From positions 646,001-710,000 of the forward strand of contig NZ_CP077717.1 in NCBI RefSeq assembly GCF_019175345.1: a stretch of 64,000 bases of DNA. Direction: 5' to 3'. This stretch comes from Saccharolobus shibatae B12 (GTDB lineage Archaea > Thermoproteota > Thermoprotei_A > Sulfolobales > Sulfolobaceae). The translations under genes were made by a program, and so were the position numbers. The notes beneath the pieces were generated by a model. That model was not told the origin of the DNA and searched no databases. It saw only the letters and a program-made list of their open reading frames with translations. Shown here piece after piece: positions 19,206 to 28,330 of this stretch; within the stretch, counting starts at the first letter, position 1; each line of letters starts with the position of its first letter.

Positions 19206-20087
19206 ATGGAGAACGTTAAGAAATTTAAATACTTTACCGTATCGTCACTGGCTTTTGGAACCTGGAGAATTGGAGGAGGTTATTGGTACGCTTCTCATGA
19301 TAGAGATAACGAGTGGGTGAGCGCGATTCGTAAGGCGATTGAGCTAGGAATAAGGCTCATTGATACTGCCGAAATGTATGGAAATGGCCACGCTGAGGAA
19401 TTAGTAGGTGAGGCAATTAAGGGGTTTAATAGAGATGAGCTGTTTATAGTCTCCAAGGTTTGGCCTAGCCATGCTGATTATGATAATGTGATAAAGTCAG
19501 CTAAAAATAGTTCTAAAAGGCTAGGCACATACATCGACCTCTATTTACTTCACTCGCCTTCAAGAGTACCCATTTGCAAGACCATAAGTGCATTTGAGAA
19601 GTTAGTTGATGATGGTGTAATAAGGTATTTTGGCCTAAGCAATTTCGATGTAGATCAAATTGAGAGAGCTAGAGAGTGTGTTAGTAAATACGAGATTGTG
19701 GCAATTCAGAATCATTATAGCCTGCTAAATAGGGATGATGAGAGGAAGGCTTTAGCTTATGCAGAGAAAAATGGATTGATGTACATGGCATATACTCCAT
19801 TGGAAAATGGAATATTGGCGAGAAACGAGTTCTTAGCAAGTATAGGTAAGAAGTACAATAAGACTACTATTCAGGTAGCCTTAAACTGGTATATCACTGG
19901 TAGAAATAGTTTAATACCAATAGTTAAGGCTTCCAAAATACCCCACGTTGAAGAAGATGCTGGTGCAATGGGTTGGAGATTGTCGGAAGAAGATTGGAGG
20001 GAAATAGATGAGCATTTTAGAGAGAAGAGTTACTTTTTAGATAAATTCGTCTCGTCTCTGAAATCGATAAGACCTTGGTCTAGTTAA
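19206..20087 (+). CDS. aldo/keto reductase
   Basis: This 293-residue TIM-barrel oxidoreductase has the catalytic tetrad D53, Y58, K84 and H116 (DTAEMYG, VSKVW, YLLHSP). The C-terminal segment IPIVKASKIPHVEEDAGAMGW binds the NADP 2'-phosphate in the family. The start ATG lies about 27 bases after TTTTTAAAA, consistent with a leaderless transcript. It is followed 30 bases later by a UspA gene on the same strand. The substrate is unknown; family members reduce aldehydes and ketones or oxidise sugars. Confidence 0.9.
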   Translation: MENVKKFKYFTVSSLAFGTWRIGGGYWYASHDRDNEWVSAIRKAIELGIRLIDTAEMYGNGHAEELVGEAIKGFNRDELFIVSKVWPSHADYDNVIKSAKNSSKRLGTYIDLYLLHSPSRVPICKTISAFEKLVDDGVIRYFGLSNFDVDQIERARECVSKYEIVAIQNHYSLLNRDDERKALAYAEKNGLMYMAYTPLENGILARNEFLASIGKKYNKTTIQVALNWYITGRNSLIPIVKASKIPHVEEDAGAMGWRLSEEDWREIDEHFREKSYFLDKFVSSLKSIRPWSS

Positions 20088-20117
20088 TTTTAAAACCATT
20101 TAATAGAATTAATATCT

Positions 20118-20537
20118 ATGAAGAGAATCCTTGTTGGCTATGACGGTTCGGAAAACGCTGAGAGAGCATTAGATTTCGCAATAGAATTGGCTAGTAAATT
20201 TTCCGCTAGGCTATTTGTAGTAGAAGTTATAGACCTTACATTGTTTTATAATTCAGGAGTATTACCTCCACTAGAAGCTACTAAAAGCTTAGAAGAGAAA
20301 GCTAAGAAGGATGTTAAAAAAGCAATAGAAAAGGCTAAAAGCAAGGGTGTTGATGCAGAGGGTATTACTTTAGAGGGGGATCCAGCGCATTCTATTCTAG
20401 AGTTTGCTAAGGATAACCAAGTCGATGTAATAGTAATTGGGAGTAGAGGTTTATCAAAGGTTCAACGAATATTCCTAGGGAGTGTATCGAATAAAATTGT
20501 CCAAGAATCCAAGATTCCCGTAATTGTAGTTAAGTAA
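20118..20537 (+). CDS. universal stress protein (UspA family)
   Basis: This encodes 139 residues in a single Usp domain. The first strand MKRILVGYDGSENAERAL and the ATP-binding pattern G108-S-R-G111-(9)-G121-S122 are complete, which puts it with the nucleotide-binding class. It lies between the aldo/keto reductase and a small helical protein, all in one direction with short gaps, so co-transcription is likely. The role in archaea is generally stress or energy-linked signalling. Confidence 0.9.
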   Translation: MKRILVGYDGSENAERALDFAIELASKFSARLFVVEVIDLTLFYNSGVLPPLEATKSLEEKAKKDVKKAIEKAKSKGVDAEGITLEGDPAHSILEFAKDNQVDVIVIGSRGLSKVQRIFLGSVSNKIVQESKIPVIVVK

Positions 20538-20564
20538 ATAAGGAGCGAATTCAAATTATTTTTT

Positions 20565-20921
20565 ATGTTTGGAAAGCTAGTAGCAGTTATTGATAAGCTT
20601 AATGAAGGTAACGTTATAGAAGCCGGTAATGAGTTACTATCAATAGCAAAGGATTATGAGGATCAAGATAAGATAATAGATCTGCTAGCTGAAATAGAGA
20701 AAGAGATAAAGGAATTTAGAAGTAGTAATGACTTTTTACATAGAGATGATTCCCCTTTTATGGAAATGGTTAAGAAAAGTATGGAAGAGATGAGAGTATG
20801 TAGGGAGAACAAATTGAAAGCGTTAATACTCCATACGCTCTACATAATTAGTAATGGGAATGAGATATTATTGAACATGATAAAAAAAGCAAATATAGGA
20901 AAGCCAAACACATATATATGA
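20565..20921 (+). CDS. hypothetical helical protein
   Basis: This encodes 118 residues, predicted nearly all helical and rich in Glu, Lys, Ile and Asn, with one cysteine and no membrane segment. I do not recognise a family. It starts 27 bases after the UspA stop and ends 19 bases before fixC, so it is probably translated from a transcript that links the stress protein to the flavoprotein. A partner or regulator of FixC is conceivable from position only. Confidence 0.55.
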   Translation: MFGKLVAVIDKLNEGNVIEAGNELLSIAKDYEDQDKIIDLLAEIEKEIKEFRSSNDFLHRDDSPFMEMVKKSMEEMRVCRENKLKALILHTLYIISNGNEILLNMIKKANIGKPNTYI

Positions 20922-20940
20922 CCTTTCAAAATATAATAGT

Positions 20941-22164
20941 GTGAGCTTCGACGCTGATGTTATAATTGTTGGGGGAGGATTAGCTGGACTTTCTGCGGCA
21001 ATTACTGCTAATAGAGAAGGGCTCTCAACAATTGTGTTAGAAAGGGGAGAATATTCTGGAAGTAAGAACGTTTCTGGAGGAAGAATGTACGTCCACGTAT
21101 TATCACAACTATTTCCAGATGCCTTAGAGAGAGCACCCTTAGAAAGACCGGTAACTAAAGAAACGTATGAGATTTATTGTGAGGAAGGAAAGAAGGTCAC
21201 TTTTTCATTCCAACATAAAACTAAAAATAGTTATACTGTGTTAAGGGCTAAGTTTGATCAATGGTTGGCTAAAGAAGGTGAAAATGAGGGAGTATTGATC
21301 TCTTATTCTACGCTCGTAACTAATGCTAGAAGGGAAAGCGATTACGTGGTAATAGAGACAAATAGAGGTGAACTTAAGGCACCTCTGGTCATAGATGCTG
21401 GTGGAGTAACCGCTCCAATATCCAGATTCTTAGGGATTAAAAAACTAGAACCCAAAACATTAATGTTAGGAGTTAAAGAGGTATTGGATATTAAACCAGA
21501 TATGCCAGAAGATGAGGGTGAGGCTAGAACTATAATGGGATTGATAGGAAATTTGAAAGGAGGAGGTTTCGTTTACACAAATAAAGATACATTGTCCGTA
21601 GGTGTTACAATAAAAGTTGAATCGTTATATAATTCTAGCATACCATCACATGAAATCGTGGAAAGATTTAGGGAATCGCTAGGCTTAAACGGGAATATCT
21701 TAGAGTATTCCGCCCATTTAATTCCATATTACGGTTATGATAAGATAGGTAAGATTCACGATAAGAATTTAATCTTAGTAGGTGATGCGGCTGGATTTCT
21801 AATAAATGATGGATTCAACATTAGAGGAATGGATTTGGCAATAGGTTCTGGAATTATTGCTGGAAAGGCTGCCAAGAAGATCAAGGAACTTAATGATTAC
21901 AGTAGAACTGACATCTATTACGAGATGCTCAAAGAATCATTTGTACTAAGGGATATGAAAACTGCTTTAAGGTCTTTTAGTGTGTTAAGTGAGGAGGAGA
22001 TTTTCACTAAATACCCTAAGGTTATTTGCAATGTTCTAAGCAAGTTATTTACAGTAACAAGGGATGGAAAGGAGAGGCCAATTAACGTTTTGCTTCAGGA
22101 AAGTAAAAGCGAAAACGTAAATACTACGAAGATGTTAACTGATATTATGAGGTTGTTTATATGA
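20941..22164 (+). CDS. fixC: FixC-like electron-transfer flavoprotein:quinone oxidoreductase
   Basis: This 407-residue FAD enzyme has the dinucleotide motif at 11-16 in IIVGGGLAGLSAA, a second FAD segment IDAGGVTAPISRFLG, and the late motif LVGDAAGFLINDGFNIRGMDLAI. This fits FixC/ETF-QO proteins, which pass electrons from electron-transfer flavoprotein to quinone at the membrane. The start is GTG at 20941. Its stop overlaps fixX by four bases (ATGA), and FixX supplies the iron-sulfur cluster that is fused in mitochondrial ETF-QO. EtfA/EtfB at 34.6-36.2 kb are the likely donors. Confidence 0.9.
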   Translation: MSFDADVIIVGGGLAGLSAAITANREGLSTIVLERGEYSGSKNVSGGRMYVHVLSQLFPDALERAPLERPVTKETYEIYCEEGKKVTFSFQHKTKNSYTVLRAKFDQWLAKEGENEGVLISYSTLVTNARRESDYVVIETNRGELKAPLVIDAGGVTAPISRFLGIKKLEPKTLMLGVKEVLDIKPDMPEDEGEARTIMGLIGNLKGGGFVYTNKDTLSVGVTIKVESLYNSSIPSHEIVERFRESLGLNGNILEYSAHLIPYYGYDKIGKIHDKNLILVGDAAGFLINDGFNIRGMDLAIGSGIIAGKAAKKIKELNDYSRTDIYYEMLKESFVLRDMKTALRSFSVLSEEEIFTKYPKVICNVLSKLFTVTRDGKERPINVLLQESKSENVNTTKMLTDIMRLFI

Positions 22165-22430
22165 TGGATCTCCTAAAGAGATTATCATTAAACAAGTATA
22201 ATGTAGATAGAACCACTCATATAGAAGTAAATACTGACATCTGCCTAACCTGTAAAGATAAGCCTTGCACTAAAGTTTGCCCTGCTGGAACCTATGAACC
22301 TTCCCCAGATGGGAGAATTATAGTGCATTATGAGAGATGCTTAGAATGCGGTGCCGCATTGGTTGCATGTCCCTATGGTGCCATAAAGTTCCACTTTCCA
22401 GAAGGAGGTATAAGCTATAAATATGGATAG
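22161..22430 (+). CDS. fixX: FixX-like ferredoxin
   Basis: This encodes 89 residues. Cysteines are at 28, 31, 36 and 40 (CLTCKDKPCTKVCP) and at 60, 63 and 70 (CLECGAALVACP). As in FixX and the C-terminal domain of ETF-QO, one [4Fe-4S] cluster is expected, with the remaining cysteines structural. It is coupled to fixC by an ATGA overlap and carries electrons between the flavin and the quinone pool. Confidence 0.88.
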   Translation: MMDLLKRLSLNKYNVDRTTHIEVNTDICLTCKDKPCTKVCPAGTYEPSPDGRIIVHYERCLECGAALVACPYGAIKFHFPEGGISYKYG

Positions 22431-22447
22431 GTTTTTCATTTCAAATT

Positions 22448-23497
22448 GTGGATTTGTTAATAGTTAATCATAGGGACTTAAGGCATAATAAAGCTGGAGG
22501 AGCCGAACAAGTAATTTACGAGGTATCTAGAAGATTAGTAAAGAAAGGAGTTAGTGTAACGTGGCTTTCCGAAGAGGTAAAGGGGTTACCCAAGGAAGAG
22601 GAGATTGAAAATATTAGAATAATGAGGAGGGGAAATTCACTCACCTTACACCTTTATGCGCCAGTAGAAGCGAGGAAACATGAGATTGTCATTGATAGTG
22701 TAGCCCACGCTGTACCATTCTATTCTTACCTAGTAAATAAGAACGCAATTGCATTGGTACATCACGTTCATCAAGATGTAGTGAAATACGAGTTAAACCC
22801 AATAATGGCTAGGACTGTAGCCTTTTACGAGAGGAGTGTAGGTAATTATAAGAATATTATTGCAGTTTCCAACACTACCAAAAGGGATTTAGTGGAGAGG
22901 TTGAAGGTCAGAGAGGATAAGATAGAGGTTATCCATAACGGAATTGACCATAGCGTTTACAAGCCCGGCAAGAAGTCAAGTGAGCCAACAATTCTTTGGA
23001 TAGGAAGACTAAAGAAATATAAGAATCCGTTAGATGCCATAGAGATCGCTAAGAGAGTTAAGGCCAAGCTGATTATGGCCGGGGGAGGAGATCTGGAAAA
23101 AGAGGTAATCGAGAAAATAAAGAATGTTAACGGTGAATATCTTGGGAGAGTTAGTGAAGAAGATAAGATAAGACTATACCAGTCAGCGTGGATTGTAATA
23201 GTAACTTCATTCATTGAGGGTTGGAGCATGGTTACGATTGAGGCTAATGCATGCGGAACCCCAGTAGTTGCCTATGATAAAGGATCCCTGCCTGAAATCA
23301 TAAGGAATGGTGTGAATGGGTATATAGTGGAATATAAGAATATTGAGAGAATGAGCAAGATAATAAATGAGTTAATAGGAAATGAGGAACGGATTAAGGA
23401 ACTATGGAAAAGCAGCTATCAAGAATCTTTAAACTACAACTGGGACAAGAGTTCTGAGAAATATTACAATTACTTGATTCGTAAAGCATCAGATTAA
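22448..23497 (+). CDS. GT4 family glycosyltransferase
   Basis: This 349-residue protein has two Rossmann domains. The N-terminal loop NKAGGAEQVIYEVSRRL binds the acceptor or nucleotide sugar. The C-terminal part has IGRLKKYKNPLDAI and the EX7E-type motif EGWSMVTIEANACGTPVVA. The start is GTG at 22448, only 17 bases after fixX, but the function is unrelated and it may have its own promoter. Such enzymes build N-glycans, glycolipids or exopolysaccharide. Donor and acceptor are unknown, and I see no membrane segment. Confidence 0.85.
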   Translation: MDLLIVNHRDLRHNKAGGAEQVIYEVSRRLVKKGVSVTWLSEEVKGLPKEEEIENIRIMRRGNSLTLHLYAPVEARKHEIVIDSVAHAVPFYSYLVNKNAIALVHHVHQDVVKYELNPIMARTVAFYERSVGNYKNIIAVSNTTKRDLVERLKVREDKIEVIHNGIDHSVYKPGKKSSEPTILWIGRLKKYKNPLDAIEIAKRVKAKLIMAGGGDLEKEVIEKIKNVNGEYLGRVSEEDKIRLYQSAWIVIVTSFIEGWSMVTIEANACGTPVVAYDKGSLPEIIRNGVNGYIVEYKNIERMSKIINELIGNEERIKELWKSSYQESLNYNWDKSSEKYYNYLIRKASD

Positions 23498-23522
23498 TTT
23501 ATAGGAATGATAATAATAATTT

Positions 23523-25118
23523 ATGGGCAAAACAACATCTGAGCTTCTAATTGAAGCCATTTCCTCACAAGTAACTGACGTATTTGGAATACCAGGGACC
23601 CATGGTTTATCGTTATATGAGGAGCTCAGAAAGAGGGTAAGTAACGGGGAGATAAGATATTACATGCCCAGATTAGAGTATGGAGGAGCTATTATGACAG
23701 ATTATTACGCTAGATTAAAGGGAAATGTTGGAGTCTTCATGTCAGTTAATGGTCCGGGCTTTACTAATTCCTTGACTGGTTTAGTTGAGGCTTATTCTGA
23801 AGGCTCACCCCTTGTACTAATCTCCCTCAATAAGGAATTTAAATATAGGCATAGGAAGCAACTCCACGATTCTGGGTATTATGACTTACAATTAGAAATG
23901 GCCAGACAAGCGACAAAGGCCTCTTTTAGAATTTACTCCCCAGAAGACGTTCCAATTATAATGGAGCGAGCTTTTAGAATAGCCCTAGAAGACAAGATGG
24001 GACCAGTTTACATTGAAGTTCCGGTTGATCTACTAGAAGAAAAGAGTAATATTGAAGATTATAAAGCTAGTAAGAGGATTCATAGAACATTAGTTTACCC
24101 TACAAAAGAGGAAATAAGGGAAGCATTAAATTTCCTAAGCGAATGCTCGAAACCAATTCTACTTTTAGGTTATGGTGCATCAAGATCGAACATCATAAGT
24201 TACATTGACAAGTTGGGAATTCCAGTGTTGACTACCATTAGAGGGAAAGGGAGTATTCCGGAAAATCATCCTTTATATGCTGGAACAATATTTAACCTTA
24301 GTGAAATACCCGGAGATTGCCTCATAGCAATAGGGACGTCATTTAACGATCTCGAAACTAGTAGATGGAGTATTAAATTGCCGAGAAAGATACTCCACGT
24401 GGATCCAGACGTAAATGTATTTAACACCTCCTTTAATGCAGAAGTTACCATAAAGGCTAGTGCTGAAGCTTTTCTAGAAGAGATAGTTGAGAAGGTAAAT
24501 TTGCCCAAATGGAGTTATGAAGTAGATGAAAAAACCAATATAGAAAGTAGTAGCAGCGGAATAACTCATGACTACTTAGCCAAGGTTTTAGATGAGACGT
24601 TAAGTGAGGACAGAGTTATAATTGCTGACGCAGGTACCAATCAGGTTATGGCAATGGATATAAAAGTATATAGGTCTAATTCGTACTTTAATTCCCTTAT
24701 CTTTAACGCGATGGGATCAGCCATTCCAGCTGGCATAGGAGCCAAAATTGCGTCTCCAGAGAGGCAAATAGTAAGTATTATAGGAGATCTAGGGTTTCAA
24801 GGGTGTTTAAACGAGTTAATTACAGCAGTCCAATATAAGGTTAACTTCTTAACAGTATTAGTAGAGGATGGCGTACAGCATTTTCTAAGATTAAATCAGA
24901 AAATGAGATATGGGAATACCTTCGCAACTGATGTGTTTCAAATTGATTACACTAAGGTTATGGAGGGAATTGGGGTTAACGTAATTGAGGTAAAGGATAG
25001 GGAAGATCTTAAGAAAAGTGCAGAAGAAGCTGTTGGATTATCTCTTAAGAGTCCAACAGTTCTAAGAGTCCACGTTAGCCCTAATAGTATACCTTCTAGA
25101 TTGTTAATGAAAAGATAG
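23523..25118 (+). CDS. ThDP-dependent enzyme, acetolactate synthase-like
   Basis: This 531-residue protein has the three-domain ThDP fold. The activating glutamate is E52 (PRLEYGGA). The Mg-ThDP motif starts G421-D422 (GDLGFQG), but the usual asparagine near the end of that motif is replaced by an acidic stretch (LVEDGV). The central domain carries PILLLGYGASRS and VLTTIRGKGSIPENHP. It belongs to the acetolactate synthase/benzoylformate decarboxylase/glyoxylate carboligase group, without a regulatory subunit nearby, so branched-chain amino acid synthesis is unlikely. A fumarylacetoacetate hydrolase-family gene follows 30 bases later, suggesting a joint role with small oxoacids. Confidence 0.82.
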   Translation: MGKTTSELLIEAISSQVTDVFGIPGTHGLSLYEELRKRVSNGEIRYYMPRLEYGGAIMTDYYARLKGNVGVFMSVNGPGFTNSLTGLVEAYSEGSPLVLISLNKEFKYRHRKQLHDSGYYDLQLEMARQATKASFRIYSPEDVPIIMERAFRIALEDKMGPVYIEVPVDLLEEKSNIEDYKASKRIHRTLVYPTKEEIREALNFLSECSKPILLLGYGASRSNIISYIDKLGIPVLTTIRGKGSIPENHPLYAGTIFNLSEIPGDCLIAIGTSFNDLETSRWSIKLPRKILHVDPDVNVFNTSFNAEVTIKASAEAFLEEIVEKVNLPKWSYEVDEKTNIESSSSGITHDYLAKVLDETLSEDRVIIADAGTNQVMAMDIKVYRSNSYFNSLIFNAMGSAIPAGIGAKIASPERQIVSIIGDLGFQGCLNELITAVQYKVNFLTVLVEDGVQHFLRLNQKMRYGNTFATDVFQIDYTKVMEGIGVNVIEVKDREDLKKSAEEAVGLSLKSPTVLRVHVSPNSIPSRLLMKR

Positions 25119-25148
25119 TTATTTATATTAAAATAAGGTATTTTACTT

Positions 25149-26063
25149 ATGGTTAAGATAGTACTATTTTCTCCAACTCCTAATGATTTTAAGAGAGTTG
25201 GTGTATATGAAAATGGTAAGATCATTGACCTTGTAAAGGCTTACGAATTATTGTACGACGCTAAGCCCCCAAATTGGTTTTACGATACTAAGGGTTTAAT
25301 TGAAGGTGGAGATGGAGCGATGTTAATGATAAAAACTGTTTTGGACACTTTAAGGGGTAGTGAAGATAAAGTGTCTTATGACCCAGAGAAGATCTTCTAT
25401 TACCCGCCAATTACAAATCCAGAGAAGATCTTCCTATTAGCCGTTAATTACAAGGCTCATGGTAAGGAGACTAACAATGAGCCACCTAAGGAACCTTACA
25501 TATTTACCAAGTTCTCAAATGCGTTAATTGGCCACAATCAACCAATATTATATCCAAAGGCTTCAAATAAGGTTGACTACGAGGTTGAGCTTGCAGTTAT
25601 AATTGGGAAAAAAGGGAAGTATATAAGAAAAGAAAGAGCCTCTGATTACGTATTTGGTTACACAGTATTTAATGATATTAGTTATAGGGATAAACAATTT
25701 CCATCAGAAATGCCCTACGGTATGAGATGGGTTCACGGTAAAGGTATGGACACTGGAGCTCCAATGGGGCCATGGATAGTTACCAAAGACGAAATACCGA
25801 ACCCCTATGAATTGAGATTAACTTTAAGGGTTAACGGCGAGGTTAAGCAGGATGCTTACGCTGAGGATATGATATTCAAGATTGACGAAATAATTGAGTA
25901 CTTATCAAATGGTATAACACTTAAGCCTGGAGATGTAATATCAACTGGAACTCCTCCCGGAGTCGGATTAGCTACGGGTAAATTTTTGAAACCTGGCGAT
26001 GTGATTGAAGCTGAGATAAGTAAGATAGGTGTCTTGAGGAATTATTTAGTAAAAGAGGAATAA
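25149..26063 (+). CDS. fumarylacetoacetate hydrolase (FAH) family protein
   Basis: This encodes 304 residues. The C-terminal 210 carry the FAH fold: [17 protein letters not shown], the metal-binding [39 protein letters not shown], and [13 protein letters not shown]. Members hydrolyse, hydrate or decarboxylate 2-oxo acids. In Sulfolobus one relative is 2-keto-3-deoxy-arabinonate dehydratase, but assignment to that activity is not possible here. The start ATG follows AT-rich sequence with a TATA-like box, so it may be transcribed alone or with the ThDP gene upstream. Confidence 0.85.
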   Translation: MVKIVLFSPTPNDFKRVGVYENGKIIDLVKAYELLYDAKPPNWFYDTKGLIEGGDGAMLMIKTVLDTLRGSEDKVSYDPEKIFYYPPITNPEKIFLLAVNYKAHGKETNNEPPKEPYIFTKFSNALIGHNQPILYPKASNKVDYEVELAVIIGKKGKYIRKERASDYVFGYTVFNDISYRDKQFPSEMPYGMRWVHGKGMDTGAPMGPWIVTKDEIPNPYELRLTLRVNGEVKQDAYAEDMIFKIDEIIEYLSNGITLKPGDVISTGTPPGVGLATGKFLKPGDVIEAEISKIGVLRNYLVKEE

Positions 26064-26065
26064 AA

Positions 26066-26701
26066 TCATATCTTTATTATGGCGTAATTTATCCCCAAAT
26101 ATGCTAGAAAGAACAATGGTAATATAACGTCTGGTATATCGAAGACGACCTCACTTATCCATAAGGTACCTAGGCTAAAGAGTAACGCTGAAAGAACAAA
26201 CTTCAAATGAGGTAATCTAATTCTAGCCACTTGCGATTTTAGTATTGCTGTTAGAACCACTACTAAAAATGAAGCTAGTATAGCGCCCATTAATGCTGAC
26301 GAGTAGCTTTGAGGTATAAGGGCTAATATAACTAGTGCTGCCTCAAATCCTTCAATTGCAGAAACTGTAAACACCACTGACAACCCTTCTTCTTTCTCTT
26401 CTCCTTTCTTTCTAATTCCTTTGAATGATCTCCTAGCACTCCTTATTAATCTATAACCGAAGTAGAATAGAATTACCGCAGAGGCTAAAAGTACGTAATT
26501 TAATGGAACCAAGTATATTAACCTACCCACAGTGAAGGTTGGTATTAGGACAACTGCAACGCCTAATACTGCATAAATGAATGGCAAATTGTTTTTGTAA
26601 ATATTATGATATATTGCAGCTATTGCTCCAGCTTCAGTTAGTTCAAGAAGGGATATTCCTAATGCAGCAAGGAAAACACTTACATCCATAGTTTGAATCA
26701 C
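26066..26701 (-). CDS. integral membrane protein (COG4280-like)
   Basis: This encodes 211 residues with six predicted transmembrane segments, split by a charged loop ([19 protein letters not shown]). The two halves both begin with an acidic membrane motif ([19 protein letters not shown] and [18 protein letters not shown]), indicating an internal duplication like that of TMEM165/LysE-type cation transporters. That suggests a transporter of ions or small solutes; I cannot name the substrate. Translation may start at GTG 26701 or at the ATG five codons later (MDVSVFL). Its upstream region is an IS200/IS605-derived remnant, so the promoter may come from that element. Confidence 0.75.
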   Translation of the reverse strand: MIQTMDVSVFLAALGISLLELTEAGAIAAIYHNIYKNNLPFIYAVLGVAVVLIPTFTVGRLIYLVPLNYVLLASAVILFYFGYRLIRSARRSFKGIRKKGEEKEEGLSVVFTVSAIEGFEAALVILALIPQSYSSALMGAILASFLVVVLTAILKSQVARIRLPHLKFVLSALLFSLGTLWISEVVFDIPDVILPLFFLAYLGINYAIIKI

Positions 26702-26727
26702 GAGGGTAAGTTTATAAAATTATTATT

Positions 26728-27080
26728 TAACCTTTTACATAAAAAGGTTAAGGGGCAGAAAGCCTTGCCAGCGGGGATGGATAGCCCCTTATAATGTTTA
26801 AATACTCCTTTGTAGATATATCCATTAATGATATTAACGACGCTTCTCCCCAGCTCGATTGAGGGTTTAATGGGACTGCGGGAGGGGCATCTATTATCCC
26901 TCTTTCTTATTTCACGGGATCCAGACACTGTGAATGATGGGTCCCCCACTTTCCAAATGGGAGTGGATCTCTGATCCACTCGACTGCCCACCAAATGAGA
27001 GATGCAAACCCGAATCAATGGTGGGAACGATGAACCACTCTGAAGGGGGAACCTTACTCTCTCAGGACGTGGAGGAAGTC
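26728..27080 (+). mobile_element. IS200/IS605 (TnpB-type) remnant or MITE
   Basis: This 350-base, structured, relatively GC-rich stretch begins with a perfect hairpin (TAACCTTTT at 26728-26736, AAAAGGTTA at 26742-26750), then GGGG-ATGGATAG-CCCC and a TTTAAATA promoter-like box. Further on are a perfect 9-bp hairpin (26961-26969 with 26973-26981) and a pairing CCCACCA/TGGTGGG (26987-26993, 27019-27025). The end reads NHSEGGTLLSQDVEEVS in one plus frame, and the DNA ends GGACGTGGAGGAAGTC, like the right ends of IS605-family tnpB elements, where the guide (omega) RNA is encoded. The tnpB core is absent. I infer a deleted element keeping both ends. No search was possible. Confidence 0.55.
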
Positions 27081-28303
27081 AGCTTTTCCCACTTGCCTTT
27101 GAATAAAACGTATTTGCCCTCCTTAGCTATCACCTTTCCTTTCCTTATCACAAATCTAGGAGGCGACATGAAACGAATTAAATCTATGACGTCATCAGCA
27201 TCAGTTACTAGCAAGTCTGCCTCATTCCCAATTTTAATCCCATAATTTTTAACTCTCCATGCCTTAGCCCCGTTAAAAGTTATCAAATTAATTGAGGAAA
27301 TTAACTCTTCAAAACCCATCATTTGATCCAAATGAATAGCCATAAAGAGAACTTGCAACATATTTCCTATTCCTAAAGGATACCAAGGATCCATTATGCA
27401 ATCGTGACCCAATGCCACATTAACATTGGCGTTTAGCATTTCCTTTATGGGAGCCATTCCTCTCCTTTTAGGATATCCGTCAAATCTACCTTGAAGAACG
27501 ACATTTATCAAAGGATTTGGTATAACAGTTATTCCGGCTTTAGCTACATATGGCAATATCCTAAACCTGTATGCTGAATCCCAACTGTGCATTGCAGTAA
27601 CGTGACCAGCGGTAACTCTCCCTTCCCATTTGTTCTCGATGGTTTCCTTTACTAAAACTTCCAAATACCTTGAATTGGGATCGTCAGTCTCATCAACATG
27701 CCCGTCAACATCCTTATTGTAATCCTTAGCTAATTCAAATGCGAATTTAATTGACCTAAACCCATCCTCTCTACTAATCTCATTATGAGGAATTAATCCA
27801 ACATTATCTACACCATTTTCTAACGCTTTTCTAAGAAGTTCGTCATTGCCCTTCTCTGTAAATATGCCATCTTGAGGGAATGCAGTAATCTGAATATCTA
27901 CAATATCCTTACTTTCCTCCTTAACCCTATTAATTGCCCTCAATAGTTTGAAGGATCTTTCAGTAATATCAACGTGTGTCCTTATCCAAAGAGTACCGTA
28001 TGCTACGAATAGCTTTACTGCAGTTAATGCATTTCTAATTACTTCATCTTCGCTTATCTTATTCCTCATATCTTGCCATATCCTTATTCCTTCCCATAGT
28101 GTTCCACTCCTATTCACAGCTTTGGTAAAAGCGCTGTCCAAATGGAAGTGCATGTTAAAGTATGGTGGGATTACTAATTTCTTTTCAGCGTCTATTAATT
28201 CGTCATTACCTCTGCATTCACCTAGGCAAGATATCCTCTCATCTTCTATTCCAATATCTACAATCCTTCCGTCTAATAGTCTCGCATTCCTTATCGTAAT
28301 CAT
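27062..28303 (-). CDS. cytosine deaminase-like amidohydrolase
   Basis: This 413-residue metal-dependent hydrolase resembles CodA. Metal ligands are H52 and H54 (NMHFHLDSAF), a histidine in DVDGHVDETDD, another in TAGHVTAMHSW, and an aspartate in LGHDCIMDPWYPLG. A composite beta domain at both ends (ARLLDGRIVDIGI, GNEADLLVTDADDV) completes the family layout. Likely activity is deamination of cytosine, isoguanine or a related heterocycle, or hydrolysis of an N-acyl compound. The last codons (LTSSTS and stop) are read from the right end of the IS605-like remnant, so the native C-terminus may have been replaced. Confidence 0.82.
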   Translation of the reverse strand: MITIRNARLLDGRIVDIGIEDERISCLGECRGNDELIDAEKKLVIPPYFNMHFHLDSAFTKAVNRSGTLWEGIRIWQDMRNKISEDEVIRNALTAVKLFVAYGTLWIRTHVDITERSFKLLRAINRVKEESKDIVDIQITAFPQDGIFTEKGNDELLRKALENGVDNVGLIPHNEISREDGFRSIKFAFELAKDYNKDVDGHVDETDDPNSRYLEVLVKETIENKWEGRVTAGHVTAMHSWDSAYRFRILPYVAKAGITVIPNPLINVVLQGRFDGYPKRRGMAPIKEMLNANVNVALGHDCIMDPWYPLGIGNMLQVLFMAIHLDQMMGFEELISSINLITFNGAKAWRVKNYGIKIGNEADLLVTDADDVIDLIRFMSPPRFVIRKGKVIAKEGKYVLFKGKWEKLTSSTS

Positions 28304-28330
28304 TTCGGTAAAATGTTAAATCAAGACTTT

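Noticed and set aside
23523..25118. Acetolactate synthase for branched-chain amino acids
   Set aside because: No regulatory subunit or other ilv genes are nearby, and the end of the ThDP motif is atypical.
26698..27018. 106-codon minus-strand gene
   Set aside because: It is antisense to the structured IS605-like stretch, low in coding character and without motifs.
26745..27060. RNase P RNA or SRP RNA in the GC-rich stretch
   Set aside because: The stems do not carry the conserved RNase P or SRP loop sequences, and the end resembles tnpB right ends instead.
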